A stretch of DNA of 64,000 nt, taken from the NCBI RefSeq assembly GCF_016125575.1, contig NZ_WGLM01000006.1:230140-294139 (forward strand), read 5' to 3'. This document shows, piece after piece, positions 17,801 to 26,561 of the stretch. Each line of letters begins with the position of its first letter. Position 1 is the first letter of the stretch. Below the pieces are notes generated by a model. It made no database searches and was not told the origin of the DNA. It saw only the letters and a list, made by a program, of their open reading frames with translations. This DNA is from Limimaricola sp. Lineage in GTDB: Bacteria; Pseudomonadota; Alphaproteobacteria; Rhodobacterales; Rhodobacteraceae. The position numbers and the translations under genes are program-made.

Positions 17801-20247
17801 ACGGGCGCCGTCACCTGCCGTTCCACCGGGCGGCCACCCTCCGAGAGCCGGGCGGTCACCCGCAGGGACAGCGGCTGGCCCGGTGCGGTGATGTCGGGCA
17901 GCGTGACCGGCACCGTGGCGGTGCCATCTGCCGCCGTGCGCCCGGCGGTCAGCGGGGTGATGGCCGGCTGGACCGGGTCGTCATAGCGGCCGAAGACATA
18001 GCCGGGGAAGGCATCGACCGAGGTCGTCGCACGCAGCAGCGCCTCGCCCTCGATCGCAAGGTCGCCCGCCTTGGCGCCGAAAAGATAATGCGCGTCGATC
18101 TTCAGGTCGGGCCGGTCCGTGGCGCGGATCGTTGCCGGTAGCGCCAGCGAAAAATCGATGCGTTCGGGCAGGAAATCCTCGACCAGCACATTCCGCGTGG
18201 CGAGCGGCGGCGCGTTCACATCGGCCTTGACGGCAATGCTCCACGTGCCCCGGGGCGCGCTGGCCGCGATGGGCAGGTCGAAGACATGGCCGCCATCGAC
18301 ATCTGCCGTGGAGGTGATGCGGCTGTATTCCACGCCATCGGGCCGCGTGAGGATGGCCGTCAGCGGCACGCCGGGAAGGGCATGCGCCTGCGGGTCGCGC
18401 ATCAAGGCGGTCAGGTGCACGTCTTCGCCCGCGCGGTAGGCGCCACGGTCGGTCGCCAGAAAGATGTCGATCGGCCCCGCGGCCTCGCGCCCCGTGACGC
18501 CCCGGTCCGACAAGTCGAAGGCCGCGCCGCGCAGCGACAGGAACGCCGCGTCGTCGCCCGTCTTGACGCTGACCAGCGCGGGCGCGGCGGCGCCGGTGCC
18601 ACGGGTAAGGCCCGCGGCGAAACGGGCCACACCCTCGGCATCGGTCGTGGTAGTGCCCAGCACCGCGTTGCCCTCCGACAGCAGCGTCACATCGGCACCC
18701 GCGACGGGCTGCGCATCGCCCAGCCCCTTGACCGCCACGGTCAGCCCGTCAGTGCCTTTCATCGTGGCGATGCCCAGATCCGACAGGATGAACCATTGCG
18801 AGGCGGGCGGCGCGTTGTCGCCGCCGTCCGATCCGGGAACCGAGGCGGTCAGCACGTAGACCCCCGGCGCGGCCCCTTTCAGCGCCTCCGACAGCGGCAC
18901 CCGCGTCAGCACGTCACGGTTGAGGTCGCGCGCGACATCGACGGACCCTTTCCAGATCACCTCGCCCAGCGAATCGTCGAAATTGCGCTGGTCCCAGGGG
19001 TAAAGCGGGCCGGTAAAGGTGCCGTCCTGCATCGTGCGGATCAGGTTGCGGTCGCTCATCCGGCGCAGCACGAGGTCGGCCGAGGTCAGGTTCACCGTTT
19101 CCAGCGGAATCGCGATATCGGCCAAGCGCGGCAGAACGTAGGCCCGGCTGGTGAACCGAACCGAGGGGCTGCGGTCGCGCACGTATTGCGTCAACTCGAC
19201 GGGCTTTGTCAGCGTCTCGCCATTGGCGGCGGGCAGGCCCTGCCGCAGCACCACGCGGTAGCGCGTGCCGTGCTCGACCCCGTCGATGCAAAGCTGGTTG
19301 TCGTTCACCTCGACCGTCAGGCCCGGATCGGGCAGTTGCACGAAGGGCGCGTAGTCCACCCCGGCCTTGACCAGCGTCTCGCTGAAGACGGCGCAGATGC
19401 GCGGGCTGGCACTGTCGCTTTCCACCTGCGTGTCGGTGACGCGAAAGCCGTACTTGCCGATCGCGTCATCCAGCATCGCGGCCACATCGGCCCTCGGGCG
19501 GATCTGCTGCGCCAGTTTCAGCGCCGGAATCATGTCATGTCCGCGCCGCGCCACCTCCAGCGCCTGTGCAAGTTCGGCCAGCGCGCTGACCTGCGTTGCC
19601 GGGTCAAGCGCACGAAGGTAGCCAGCCACCGCCGCCGGCACCGCGCGGGCATGGATCGCGTCAAGCGCATCGCCATTCGCATTCTGGGCGGTGCGGGCCA
19701 GCCGGGCGTAGTCCAGCCAAACCTCGGCTCGGTCGCTGACCGCAAGCGCGGCACCGGTATAGGCAAGCGCGCGCACAAGATCGCCTTGCCCTTCCAGAAT
19801 ATGCGCCTGCGCCAGAAGGTCGGCCGGCATGCTTTCATCGGTCGAATGCAGCCGCCCCATCCGCAGCGCAAGGCTGCGCGCGGCGTCCAGATCGGACGCG
19901 CTAAGAAACGAAAGGTCGGCAGTGCGCGCATCAAGGTTGCGCAGCACCCGCGGATCGGTCTGGTAGACCCGTGCCGAAATCGCCCCCTGGTAGGGCGCAA
20001 CCTTGCCCGCGTCGGCCTTGGGGAAACAGGAATTGGACCGGGTGTTGAAGGTGAACGCGGTGCAGGCGTTATCGTTCAGGCAGGCCGCCTGACAAGCATC
20101 CAGCGTCGTGTCGAAGATCGACCGCAGGTCGCCACCGGGAAAATCGACATCGCGCGAAATGGCGATGTGCCGGGCGGGGACGGCCGGATCGGCCATCGCC
20201 GTACCCGCGATCATCAATGCCGAGAGAAGTCCGATCCAGAACCGCAT
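14827..20247 (-). CDS. Bacterial alpha-2-macroglobulin with N-terminal PAN-like domain
   Basis: 1806 residues, starting with a signal peptide (cleavage near AMADPAVPA). Residues ~30-95 hold a PAN/apple-like module with paired cysteines (DACQAACLNDNACTAFTF). The rest is a long MG-domain array ending in the thioester domain: YPYGCTEQLTSK, whose GCTEQ codons lie at 16147-16161, should form the internal Cys-Gln thioester that traps proteases. There is no lipobox, so it is probably soluble in the periplasm rather than a lipoprotein as in E. coli. Strong Shine-Dalgarno GGGAGGA before ATG 20247. It overlaps pbpC by 4 bases. Longer than the usual ~1650 residues, partly because of the PAN-like module. 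Confidence 0.93.
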   Translation of the reverse strand: MRFWIGLLSALMIAGTAMADPAVPARHIAISRDVDFPGGDLRSIFDTTLDACQAACLNDNACTAFTFNTRSNSCFPKADAGKVAPYQGAISARVYQTDPRVLRNLDARTADLSFLSASDLDAARSLALRMGRLHSTDESMPADLLAQAHILEGQGDLVRALAYTGAALAVSDRAEVWLDYARLARTAQNANGDALDAIHARAVPAAVAGYLRALDPATQVSALAELAQALEVARRGHDMIPALKLAQQIRPRADVAAMLDDAIGKYGFRVTDTQVESDSASPRICAVFSETLVKAGVDYAPFVQLPDPGLTVEVNDNQLCIDGVEHGTRYRVVLRQGLPAANGETLTKPVELTQYVRDRSPSVRFTSRAYVLPRLADIAIPLETVNLTSADLVLRRMSDRNLIRTMQDGTFTGPLYPWDQRNFDDSLGEVIWKGSVDVARDLNRDVLTRVPLSEALKGAAPGVYVLTASVPGSDGGDNAPPASQWFILSDLGIATMKGTDGLTVAVKGLGDAQPVAGADVTLLSEGNAVLGTTTTDAEGVARFAAGLTRGTGAAAPALVSVKTGDDAAFLSLRGAAFDLSDRGVTGREAAGPIDIFLATDRGAYRAGEDVHLTALMRDPQAHALPGVPLTAILTRPDGVEYSRITSTADVDGGHVFDLPIAASAPRGTWSIAVKADVNAPPLATRNVLVEDFLPERIDFSLALPATIRATDRPDLKIDAHYLFGAKAGDLAIEGEALLRATTSVDAFPGYVFGRYDDPVQPAITPLTAGRTAADGTATVPVTLPDITAPGQPLSLRVTARLSEGGRPVERQVTAPVLPATAMIGIRPASTDILPQGATAKFSLIGLAPDLTPTPMAVKWTLNRVETRYTWYQQYGSWNWEPVTTRTRIATGTAQLGKAPVEVSAPVDWGKYELVVERTDDIYVASSVPFTAGWYAPADAATTPDLLEAGLDKPAYAPGDTATLRIVPRYAGTALVSVMSDHLIAMKTVQVSEGENLIQLPVTDDWGAGAYVTASVIRPMDVAAKHNPARSLGLAYAQVAPGDKALGVTLDSPDTMLPRGPMDVGIHIDGIRAGETAHFTLAAVDVGILNLTAFKAPDPQGYYFGQRKLGMDLRDIYGDLIDGMNGAMGTVRSGGDAMAQMRMQAPPPTEKLVAFFQGPVTVDADGNARVSFDMPAFNGTVRLMAVAWSATGVGQASRDVVVRDPVVVTSTVPRFLAPGDQSRILIDVVHADGPAGTMGLSVTADGLALASTLPRSFTLTEGGKQSFSLPLAALDPGTHTITVTVTTPDGKALSRTVTLPVEVNDPAISRQTRLSLAPGQTFNFDDGVFTGLVAGTGSATLSVGPLARLDAPGLLRALDLYPYGCTEQLTSKAMPLLYFDQVAQAMGEGAPDDLHKRVQDAITAVLANQDSNGAFGLWGPDSGDGWLDAYVTDFLSRARAAGYDVPALAFSNALDNLRNEVNYAPDFDSGGEALAYQLMVLAREGAAAVGDLRYYADQKGDAFTTPTGAAQLGAALAYYGDQTRADAMFARAAWQIKGWGNQPEDAYWRDDYGTDRRDAAAVLALASEAGSTTVDRAALLSRLTTSAAPSTQEAAWSLLAAHAMIADMRASGVTLNGQVPDGPMVRLRDAQTVTGPVAVANGGSQPVDLTVTTFGVPSSPEPAGGNGYKIERQWFTMDGQPVDVASVPVGTRLVAVLTVTPFGRQEARLMVTDPLPAGFEIDNPNLIQAGEISALTWLDPARTRTAEFLTDRFLAAVDWESDQSFRLAYIVRAVSPGNFHLPAASVEDMYRPRMRARSDEGRVTVTE

Positions 20248-20319
20248 GGCTATTCCTCCCGATCACCGAAATGCGATCAGGGTGCCACGGGCAGACCCGC
20301 GCACGCAACGATTCGCCGT

Positions 20320-21093
20320 TCAACCTGCGGGATAATCCCGCAGGAAAACCGGACGCTCGGGCGTCGACTGGTCCGGGTCATAGGCATAGCCGCCGCTGCG
20401 GAACCCGGTCAGCGCGGCAGGATCTGTCAACCGGTTCTCGATGATGAAACGGGCCATCGCGCCACGCGCCCGCTTGGCAAAGAAGCTGACCATCCGCGCA
20501 CGCCCGTCCTTCAGCTCCAAAAACTGCGGCGTGATCACCCGCAGCTTCAGCGCGGGCCGGTCGGCGGCGGCGAAATATTCCTGGCTAGCGCAGTTGACCA
20601 GCGTATCGGTGCCAAGGCTGGCCGCCTGCGCGCGCAGCGCCTTGGCAATCTGGTCGCCCCAATACTCGTAAAGCGAGGACCCGCGCCGGGTTTTCAACCG
20701 GCTGCCCATTTCCAGCCGGTAGGGCTGGATCGCGTCAAGCGGCCGCAATAGCCCGTAAAGCCCCGACAGGATGCGCAGGTGGTCCTGCGCCCAGCGCATG
20801 TCATCCGCCGACAGCGTCCGCGCCTCCAGCCCCTGATAGGTGTCACCGTTAAAGGCCAGCGCGGCCGGCTTTTCCCGCTCGGGCGAAGGGGTGTCTTCGA
20901 AGGCCCGAAAACGGTCGCGGTTGAGCCGGGCAAGATCGGGTGAAATATCCATCAACCCGCGCAGTTGCGTCAGCGTCAGCCCGCGCGCCGTGCGGGCCAG
21001 CCGGGCGGCATCGGCCTGCCATTCGGGCCGGGTTGCATCAATGTTGACCGGGTCAAGGTTCAATGACTTGGCCGGCGAAATGACGATCAGCAT
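20320..21093 (-). CDS. yaaA: Peroxide stress protein YaaA
   Basis: 257 residues of the YaaA/DUF328 family: MLIVISPAKSLN at the start, then the conserved FNGDTYQGLEA, LRILSGLYGLLRPLD, QPYRLEMGSRL and VNCASQEYF, and near the end MVSFFAKRARGAMARF. In E. coli YaaA is induced by OxyR and lowers free iron during peroxide stress, protecting DNA. The ATG at 21093 has AAGGGAG nine bases upstream and gives the canonical MLIVISPAK start; a TTG two codons earlier would be too close to that site. It lies between recQ and the macroglobulin gene on the same strand, with short spacers, so independent transcription is likely but not demonstrated. Confidence 0.93.
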   Translation of the reverse strand: MLIVISPAKSLNLDPVNIDATRPEWQADAARLARTARGLTLTQLRGLMDISPDLARLNRDRFRAFEDTPSPEREKPAALAFNGDTYQGLEARTLSADDMRWAQDHLRILSGLYGLLRPLDAIQPYRLEMGSRLKTRRGSSLYEYWGDQIAKALRAQAASLGTDTLVNCASQEYFAAADRPALKLRVITPQFLELKDGRARMVSFFAKRARGAMARFIIENRLTDPAALTGFRSGGYAYDPDQSTPERPVFLRDYPAG

Positions 21094-21144
21094 GGGCAAC
21101 GCTCCCTTGGACTTGCGGCAAACCTAGCGGCGCGCGCGGCGGCC

Positions 21145-23181
21145 TCAACCCTCGCGCAGCACGTCCAGAAAGGCCGCGCCGAAACGGTCGGCATGGCGCG
21201 GGCCCAACAGGCGCGCCAGCGCGTCAGCATCGGGCACACGCAGTTGCGCGACCTTGGACAACTGGCTGGCCGAACAACTCATCGGCTTGTCGGTGCCGTC
21301 GGGGCCGCGCGCCAGCCGCGCCTGCGCCTCTTGCAGCCGGTCATAGACCGCGCCCTCGTCCCGCCCGGCCAGCTTGCGCCGATGGGGATGCATCGGCGCA
21401 GCCGCTTCGCCCGCGATGACCTCGAGAAACGCCGCGCCATAGCTTTCCAGCTTTTTCGCGCCAACACCGCCGATCCGCGCCATCTCGTCCAGGTTCCGGG
21501 GCCGCGCCTCGGCCATCTCGATCAGCGTGCGGTCGGTGAAAATGATGTAGGCAGGCACGCGGGCAGCTTCGGCCAAGGCGCGCCGCTTGGCCTTCAGCGC
21601 CGACAGAAGCGGTGCATCCTCGTCGCTGACCATCGCGCGCACGGCCGGGCCCGCCTTGGCAAGCCGCACGGTATCACGCCGAAGCGTTATCTGCGCCTCG
21701 CCCTTCAGGATCGGCAGCGCCTTGTCGGTCATGCGCAGCGCGCCGTGGCGCGCCGGGTCGGGGCGCAGCAGGTCATGCCCCATCATCTGGCGAAAGATCG
21801 CGGCCCATTGCCGCTTGTCATACTCCTTGCCGACGCCGAAGGTCGGCAGGCTGTCGTGCCCGCGCTCGCGCACCTTGTCGGTCATGGACCCAAGCAGGAT
21901 ATCGGTCAGGTGGCCCGCACCAAACCATTCCTCGGTCCGCAGCGCCGCTGACAGAGCCATCCGCACCGGCGTGGTCGCGTCAAACACCTCGGCCGGGCGG
22001 TCGCAAAGGTCGCAATTGCCGCAAGGTGCTGCCTCTTCCCCGAAATAGCGCAACAAGGTCACCCGGCGGCATTCCAGCGCCTCGGCCAGACCCAGCAGCG
22101 CGTTCAGCCGGACATGATCGGCCCCGCGGCGTTCCGGCGGGGCCAGCCCCTCGTCGATCTGCTGGCGGCGATAGCGGATGTCATCGGGGCCATAGAGCGT
22201 CAGGGTTTCCGCCGGCGCGCCGTCACGCCCCGCGCGGCCAATCTCCTGGTAGTAGGCCTCGATGGATTTCGGCAGGTCCGCATGGGCCACCCAGCGGATA
22301 TCGGGCTTGTCGATCCCCATGCCGAACGCGACCGTTGCCGCCACGATCAGCCCGTCTTCCTGTTGGAACCGCGCCTCTGCCTCGCGCCGTGCCTCGGCCT
22401 CCATCCCACCATGATAATGCAGCGCGGCATGGCCCGCCTCGCGCAGCGCCTGCGCCAGCGTCTCAGTCTTGGCGCGCGTGCCGCAATAGACGATGCCGGA
22501 CTGGCCCTTGCGGGCGGCGGCGAAGGACAGGATCTGCTGGCGCGGGCTGTCCTTTACCGCGAAGGCCAGATGGATGTTGGGCCGGTCAAAGCCGCGCAGG
22601 AAGATCGCGGGTGGCACCCCGTCGAACAGCTTCTGCACGATCTCATCGCGCGTCTCGGCATCCGCCGTGGCGGTGAAGGCGGCCAGCGGCACGTTCAGGA
22701 ACCGCCGCAACTCGCCAATACGCAGATAATCGGGGCGGAAGTCGTGGCCCCATTGGCTGACGCAATGCGCCTCGTCCACCGCGATCAGGCTGACGCCCAC
22801 GCGTTTGAGCATCTGCGGCACACCGCCCGCGGCCAGCCGTTCGGGCGCCATGTAGAGGAGTTTCAGCGTGCCTGCTTCCAGCCCGGCCCAGACGGCATCC
22901 GTCTCTTCGGCGGTGTTGCCCGATGTCAGCGCACCCGCCTCTACCCCGGCCTCGCGCAGGCCACGCACCTGGTCGCGCATCAGGGCGATCAGCGGCGAGA
23001 TCACCACCGTCACGCCGTCACGAACCAGCGCGGGCAGCTGGAAGCAAAGGGATTTGCCGCCGCCCGTGGGCATGATCGCCAGCGTATTGCGGCCGGCCAC
23101 AACCGCCTCGACAATCTCCTGCTGTCCGGGGCGATAGGCGTCAAAGCCAAAGACATCGCGCAAAAGCGAGGCGGCACTCAT
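21145..23181 (-). CDS. recQ: ATP-dependent DNA helicase RecQ
   Basis: 678 residues with the full RecQ order: Walker A MPTGGGKSLCFQ, DEAH box DEAHCVSQWGHDFRPDY, motif VAFGMGIDKPDIRWV and QEIGRAGRDG, then the zinc-binding RecQ-Ct region (CRRVTLLRYFGE...CGNCDLC), a winged helix, and a C-terminal HRDC domain (residues ~520-600: YIIFTDRTLIEMA, ARIGGVGAKKLESYG). It unwinds DNA 3'-5' in recombination and repair of stalled forks. A short tail after the HRDC domain (AAAPMHPHRRKLAGRDEG onward) runs ~75 residues and has no clear domain. ATG at 23181. Monocistronic as far as the sequence shows, with yggT upstream on the same strand. Confidence 0.96.
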   Translation of the reverse strand: MSAASLLRDVFGFDAYRPGQQEIVEAVVAGRNTLAIMPTGGGKSLCFQLPALVRDGVTVVISPLIALMRDQVRGLREAGVEAGALTSGNTAEETDAVWAGLEAGTLKLLYMAPERLAAGGVPQMLKRVGVSLIAVDEAHCVSQWGHDFRPDYLRIGELRRFLNVPLAAFTATADAETRDEIVQKLFDGVPPAIFLRGFDRPNIHLAFAVKDSPRQQILSFAAARKGQSGIVYCGTRAKTETLAQALREAGHAALHYHGGMEAEARREAEARFQQEDGLIVAATVAFGMGIDKPDIRWVAHADLPKSIEAYYQEIGRAGRDGAPAETLTLYGPDDIRYRRQQIDEGLAPPERRGADHVRLNALLGLAEALECRRVTLLRYFGEEAAPCGNCDLCDRPAEVFDATTPVRMALSAALRTEEWFGAGHLTDILLGSMTDKVRERGHDSLPTFGVGKEYDKRQWAAIFRQMMGHDLLRPDPARHGALRMTDKALPILKGEAQITLRRDTVRLAKAGPAVRAMVSDEDAPLLSALKAKRRALAEAARVPAYIIFTDRTLIEMAEARPRNLDEMARIGGVGAKKLESYGAAFLEVIAGEAAAPMHPHRRKLAGRDEGAVYDRLQEAQARLARGPDGTDKPMSCSASQLSKVAQLRVPDADALARLLGPRHADRFGAAFLDVLREG

Positions 23182-23266
23182 CGGGCGGTATCAAGCATGA
23201 AGGGGATCATCGTGGTTGACGATCCCATACCAGCGCTTGGGGAACAAGGGGCCTCAGCCCCCATAT

Positions 23267-23554
23267 TCAGTAGAAAAAGGCGATGTTATTCATCAGCACG
23301 ATGCGGATCACTTCGATCCCCAGCAGCGCCACGATGGGGCTAAGGTCGATCCCGCCCATGTTGGGCAGCACCCGGCGGATCGGGTTGTAGATCGGGTCCA
23401 GCATCCGCTGCAGCCCGTACCAGACCTGCGACACGAAAGGCTGGCGCACGTTAAGCACCTGAAAGCTGATCAGCCAGCTCATGATGAAATGGGCGAAGAT
23501 GAAAAAGCGGGCGACGCCAAGTAACAGCATCAGGATCTGGAACAGCGATTGCAT
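23267..23554 (-). CDS. YggT family membrane protein
   Basis: 95 residues: MQSLFQILMLLLGVARFFIF, then HFIMSWLISF, QPFVSQVWYGLQRMLDPIYNPIRRVLP and a second hydrophobic helix. The motif with conserved PI-R-LP between two membrane helices marks the YggT family, an inner-membrane protein linked to osmotic or ion homeostasis and, in some bacteria, to division. ATG at 23554 with AAAGAGGA ten bases upstream. It is divergent from the thioesterase gene at 23654, the 99-base gap holding both promoters. It precedes recQ on the minus strand, with 85 bases between. Confidence 0.9.
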   Translation of the reverse strand: MQSLFQILMLLLGVARFFIFAHFIMSWLISFQVLNVRQPFVSQVWYGLQRMLDPIYNPIRRVLPNMGGIDLSPIVALLGIEVIRIVLMNNIAFFY

Positions 23555-23653
23555 GCGCGCGGGGTCCTCTTTATTGCCACCAACGCAACTAGTCGCTGCA
23601 ACGCGGCGCGGCAATCCCCAAGACGGGAAAAGCACTCGCAAAAGGGGGCAACC

Positions 23654-24190
23654 ATGTATCCAGCGCCTCGCATGTTCTGGCAGCTGTTTCGTCATCGAAA
23701 TGACCCGCCGGTCGGTCCGTTCGGCACCCATGTCAGCCAACACATCTGCTGGCCTTGGGACCTGGATGTGTGGATGGAACTCAACAACGGGTTCACCCTG
23801 ACGCTTTATGACCTCGGGCGCATTCCACTGGCCTATCGCAACGGCGTTTATGCCGCGACCCGGCGGTTGGGCTATCGGCTGACCGTGGCGGGATCGACGG
23901 TCCGCTATCGCCGTCGGATTCAGGTGTTCGACCGGCTGACCATGAAAAGCCGCCTGTTGGGATGGGATGACAAGTTTCTCTACAACGAACAGTCGATGTG
24001 GGAACCGGACGGCGTCTGCGCCAATCACGTCGTGCTGCGCACCGCCATCGTGGGGCCGAATGGCATGGTGCCGCCCGCTGAACTGGCCCGCGAGATGGGC
24101 CATGACGGCCCTTCTCCCGCCTTGCCGCCCTTCGTGCAGGCGTGGTCGGCGGCAGAGGCGCAACGGCCGTGGCCACCGATGCAGGACTAG
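23654..24190 (+). CDS. Acyl-CoA thioesterase-like protein (THEM6/hotdog type)
   Basis: 178 residues with features of the THEM6/4HBT-like hotdog proteins: DLDVWMELNNGFTLTLYDLGR corresponds to the N-terminal family segment containing the catalytic-loop region (normally D-x-N-x-H-x-NNG), followed by RYRRRIQVFDRLTMKSRLLG and NEQSMWEPDGVCANHVVLR. It probably cleaves or binds an acyl thioester in the cytoplasm; the substrate is not determinable. The ATG at 23654 has AAAGGGGGCAACC ahead and places MYPAPRMFW first. Upstream in-frame sequence lacks family similarity. The UMF1 transporter follows after 65 bases. Confidence 0.75.
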   Translation: MYPAPRMFWQLFRHRNDPPVGPFGTHVSQHICWPWDLDVWMELNNGFTLTLYDLGRIPLAYRNGVYAATRRLGYRLTVAGSTVRYRRRIQVFDRLTMKSRLLGWDDKFLYNEQSMWEPDGVCANHVVLRTAIVGPNGMVPPAELAREMGHDGPSPALPPFVQAWSAAEAQRPWPPMQD

Positions 24191-24255
24191 CGCAAGCATC
24201 GCTTGCCAGATGCCCGGCTTGCCTGTCTTATCGGCCGCAAAACGGGGGGACGGGA

Positions 24256-25638
24256 ATGGCAATTTCCAAGGCCAGGCGGATCTGGGGCTGGATGTGTTTC
24301 GACTGGGCGCAACAGCCCTTCTACACGCTGGGCCTGACCTTCATCTTCGGCCCCTACTTCACCTCCGTCGCCACGCAGAAATTCGTGGCCGATGGCAGCG
24401 CGCAGAACGTCGCCGATGCCCATGCGCAAAGCCTCTGGGCCTCGGGCCAGACGGTGGCGGGGCTGGTCATCGCGCTGTCGGCGCCGTTTCTGGGGGCATG
24501 GGCCGACAGTTCGGGCCGCAAGATGCCGTGGATCGCCTTCTTCTCGATCATCTACGTGATCTGCACCTCGCTTCTTTGGGGGCTGACGCCGGACGGCGCC
24601 ACGCTGACACTGGTGCTGGTGCTGTTCTACGTGGGCTTCATCGCCTCGGAATCGGCGCTGAACTTCACCAACGCGATCCTGCCATCGCTGGGCGACGACA
24701 CCGAGATCGGGCGCATCTCCGGCTCGGGCTCGGCCTTCGGGTACTGGGGCGGGGTGGTGTCGCTTTTCATCATGCTGCTGCTTCTGGCCGAGAACGACAA
24801 GGGCGTGACCCTGTTGGGGATCAAACCCCTCTTCGGCCTTGACCCTGCGACGCGCGAAGGCACCCGCTCTGTCGGGCCGTTCATCGCGATCTGGTACGTG
24901 GTCTTCATGGTGCCGTTCTTCGCATGGGTGAAGGACGGCCCGCGCAAGGCGCGCGGCAGCGTCGGCGCGGCCACCGCATGGCGCGATCTGAAGGCGACGC
25001 TGGTCGGCGTCACCAAACGGCGCAGCCTGTTCTGGTTCCTGATCTCCTCGATGCTTTACCGCGACGCGCTTAACGCGGTCTATGCCTTCGGCGGCGTCTA
25101 TGCCGGCCTCGTGCTGGGATGGAGCATCGTGCAGATCGGCGTTTTCGGCATCGTCGCGGCCATCGCAGCGGCCATCTTCACATGGGCCGGCGGGCTGATG
25201 GATCAGCGTCTGGGGCCCAAGCCGGTCATCACCGCCAGCGTGCTGATCCTGACGCTGGTCAGCATCATCATTGTCGGCATGTCGCGTACCCATCTCTTCG
25301 TGATGCCGCTGCCCGCGGGCTCATCGCTGCCCGACATCATCTTCTACATCTGCGGTGCGGCAATCGGCGGGGCGGGCGGATCTGTCTATGCCGCCAGCCG
25401 CACGATGATGGTGCGTCACACGCATCCCGACCGTCCGACCGAGGCGTTCGGCCTTTTCGCGCTGACGGGCAAGGCCACGGCCTTTCTTGCCCCTTTCTTC
25501 ATCACGCTGTTCACCTGGGTCACCGCCAGCAACCAGTTGGGCTTCCTGCCGGTCATCTTCCTTTTCCTGATCGGGCTTTGGATGCTACGCTGGGTCAACA
25601 AGGACGGGGACCGGGCAGAATGGGGCGCTTTGCAGTAG
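24256..25638 (+). CDS. UMF1-family MFS transporter (Atg22-like)
   Basis: 460 residues with about 12 membrane segments. The start MAISKARRIWGWMCFDWAQQPFYTL is the UMF1/Atg22 hallmark (W-x-x-D-W-A-x-x-P/A-x-x-T), and DSSGRKMPW and SASFGYWGG-like GSGSAFGYWGGVVS segments further support it. Atg22 exports amino acids from the yeast vacuole; bacterial relatives are uncharacterised exporters. The GTG/ATG choice is easy: ATG 24256 directly follows a G-rich Shine-Dalgarno (GGGGGACGGGA) and gives the family start. The murein endopeptidase gene starts inside its last codons (19-base overlap), so the two are probably co-translated. Confidence 0.87.
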   Translation: MAISKARRIWGWMCFDWAQQPFYTLGLTFIFGPYFTSVATQKFVADGSAQNVADAHAQSLWASGQTVAGLVIALSAPFLGAWADSSGRKMPWIAFFSIIYVICTSLLWGLTPDGATLTLVLVLFYVGFIASESALNFTNAILPSLGDDTEIGRISGSGSAFGYWGGVVSLFIMLLLLAENDKGVTLLGIKPLFGLDPATREGTRSVGPFIAIWYVVFMVPFFAWVKDGPRKARGSVGAATAWRDLKATLVGVTKRRSLFWFLISSMLYRDALNAVYAFGGVYAGLVLGWSIVQIGVFGIVAAIAAAIFTWAGGLMDQRLGPKPVITASVLILTLVSIIIVGMSRTHLFVMPLPAGSSLPDIIFYICGAAIGGAGGSVYAASRTMMVRHTHPDRPTEAFGLFALTGKATAFLAPFFITLFTWVTASNQLGFLPVIFLFLIGLWMLRWVNKDGDRAEWGALQ

Positions 25639-26558
25639 TTTTGGCGGTATTCGGCCTGCTGGCCGGGTGCCACGGGACCGCGACCACGGCTGACGAGGAA
25701 GGCGGCGTTGCTGCCGCCGCCGTCTCGACTCAATCGGCCAACGATCATCGGATCGCCAAGCAGGTTTTCGGTGCGCTTGCCACGCCCAGCGCCGGCACGC
25801 CCTCGCCCATCGGCAGCTACGCGCGCGGCTGTCAGGCCGGCGCCGTGCAACTGCCCGAAACCGGGCCGACGTGGCAGGCGATGCGGCTAAGCCGCAACCG
25901 CAACTGGGCGCAGCCCGAAACCATCAGCTTTCTCGAAGACCTGTCGGCCTATGCCGCCACCCTGCCCGGCTGGAACGGCCTTTATATCGGCGACATGTCG
26001 CAGCCGCGTGGCGGCCCGATGCTGACGGGCCACGCCAGCCACCAGGTGGGCCTTGACGCCGATGTCTGGCTGCTGCCGCCGGACCGTCTCAACCTGACCC
26101 GGGCCGAGCGCGAGGCGATCTCTTCGATCAACCTGCAACGCGCGGGCGGCGCCTACGTCAATTCCAACTGGACACCCGAGGTGATGGCGCTGCTCCGGCA
26201 CGCCGCCGAGGACCCGCGCGTGGCGCGCATCTTCATCTTCCCCGGCGCCAAGGTGCAGATGTGCAAGGACGCGACCGGCGACCGCAGCTGGCTGAACAAG
26301 ATCCGGCCCTGGTACGGGCACAACACGCATTTCCATGTCCGTTTGCTGTGTCCCCCCGGCGCGACCAACTGCGTGCCGCAGGCCCCGCCGCCGCCGGGCG
26401 ATGGCTGCGCTGACGCCGAGAAATGGGTGGCCGACATTCTGCATCCGCCGCCGCCGCGCCCGCGCGACCCCAATGCGCCGCCACCGCCGCCACCGCGCGG
26501 CCCGCTGCAGATGGCGGAATTGCCCGGACAATGCGAAGCAGTGGCGCAGGCGAACTGA
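25620..26558 (+). CDS. mepA: Penicillin-insensitive murein endopeptidase MepA, lipoprotein with proline-rich tail
   Basis: 312 residues. N-terminal MGRFAVVLAVFGLLAGCHG has a lipobox (LLAGC, Cys17), so it should be outer-membrane anchored, unlike soluble E. coli MepA. The M74 metallopeptidase motifs are present: GHASHQVGLDADVWLLP (zinc ligands H and D), and YGHNTHFHVRLLCPPG (HxH). It hydrolyses the D-Ala-meso-DAP crosslink of peptidoglycan. After the catalytic domain comes a Cys-containing linker and a proline stretch (HPPPPRPRDP, APPPPPPRGP) not part of the classical enzyme; this could span the wall or bind a partner. The start overlaps the transporter gene by 19 bases, and the next gene begins 3 bases after its stop. 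Confidence 0.92.
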   Translation: MGRFAVVLAVFGLLAGCHGTATTADEEGGVAAAAVSTQSANDHRIAKQVFGALATPSAGTPSPIGSYARGCQAGAVQLPETGPTWQAMRLSRNRNWAQPETISFLEDLSAYAATLPGWNGLYIGDMSQPRGGPMLTGHASHQVGLDADVWLLPPDRLNLTRAEREAISSINLQRAGGAYVNSNWTPEVMALLRHAAEDPRVARIFIFPGAKVQMCKDATGDRSWLNKIRPWYGHNTHFHVRLLCPPGATNCVPQAPPPPGDGCADAEKWVADILHPPPPRPRDPNAPPPPPPRGPLQMAELPGQCEAVAQAN

Positions 26559-26561
26559 ACC

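Noticed and set aside
15445..20751. Very long open frames antisense to the macroglobulin gene
   Set aside because: Same reason; the real protein has signal peptide, thioester and good ribosome site.
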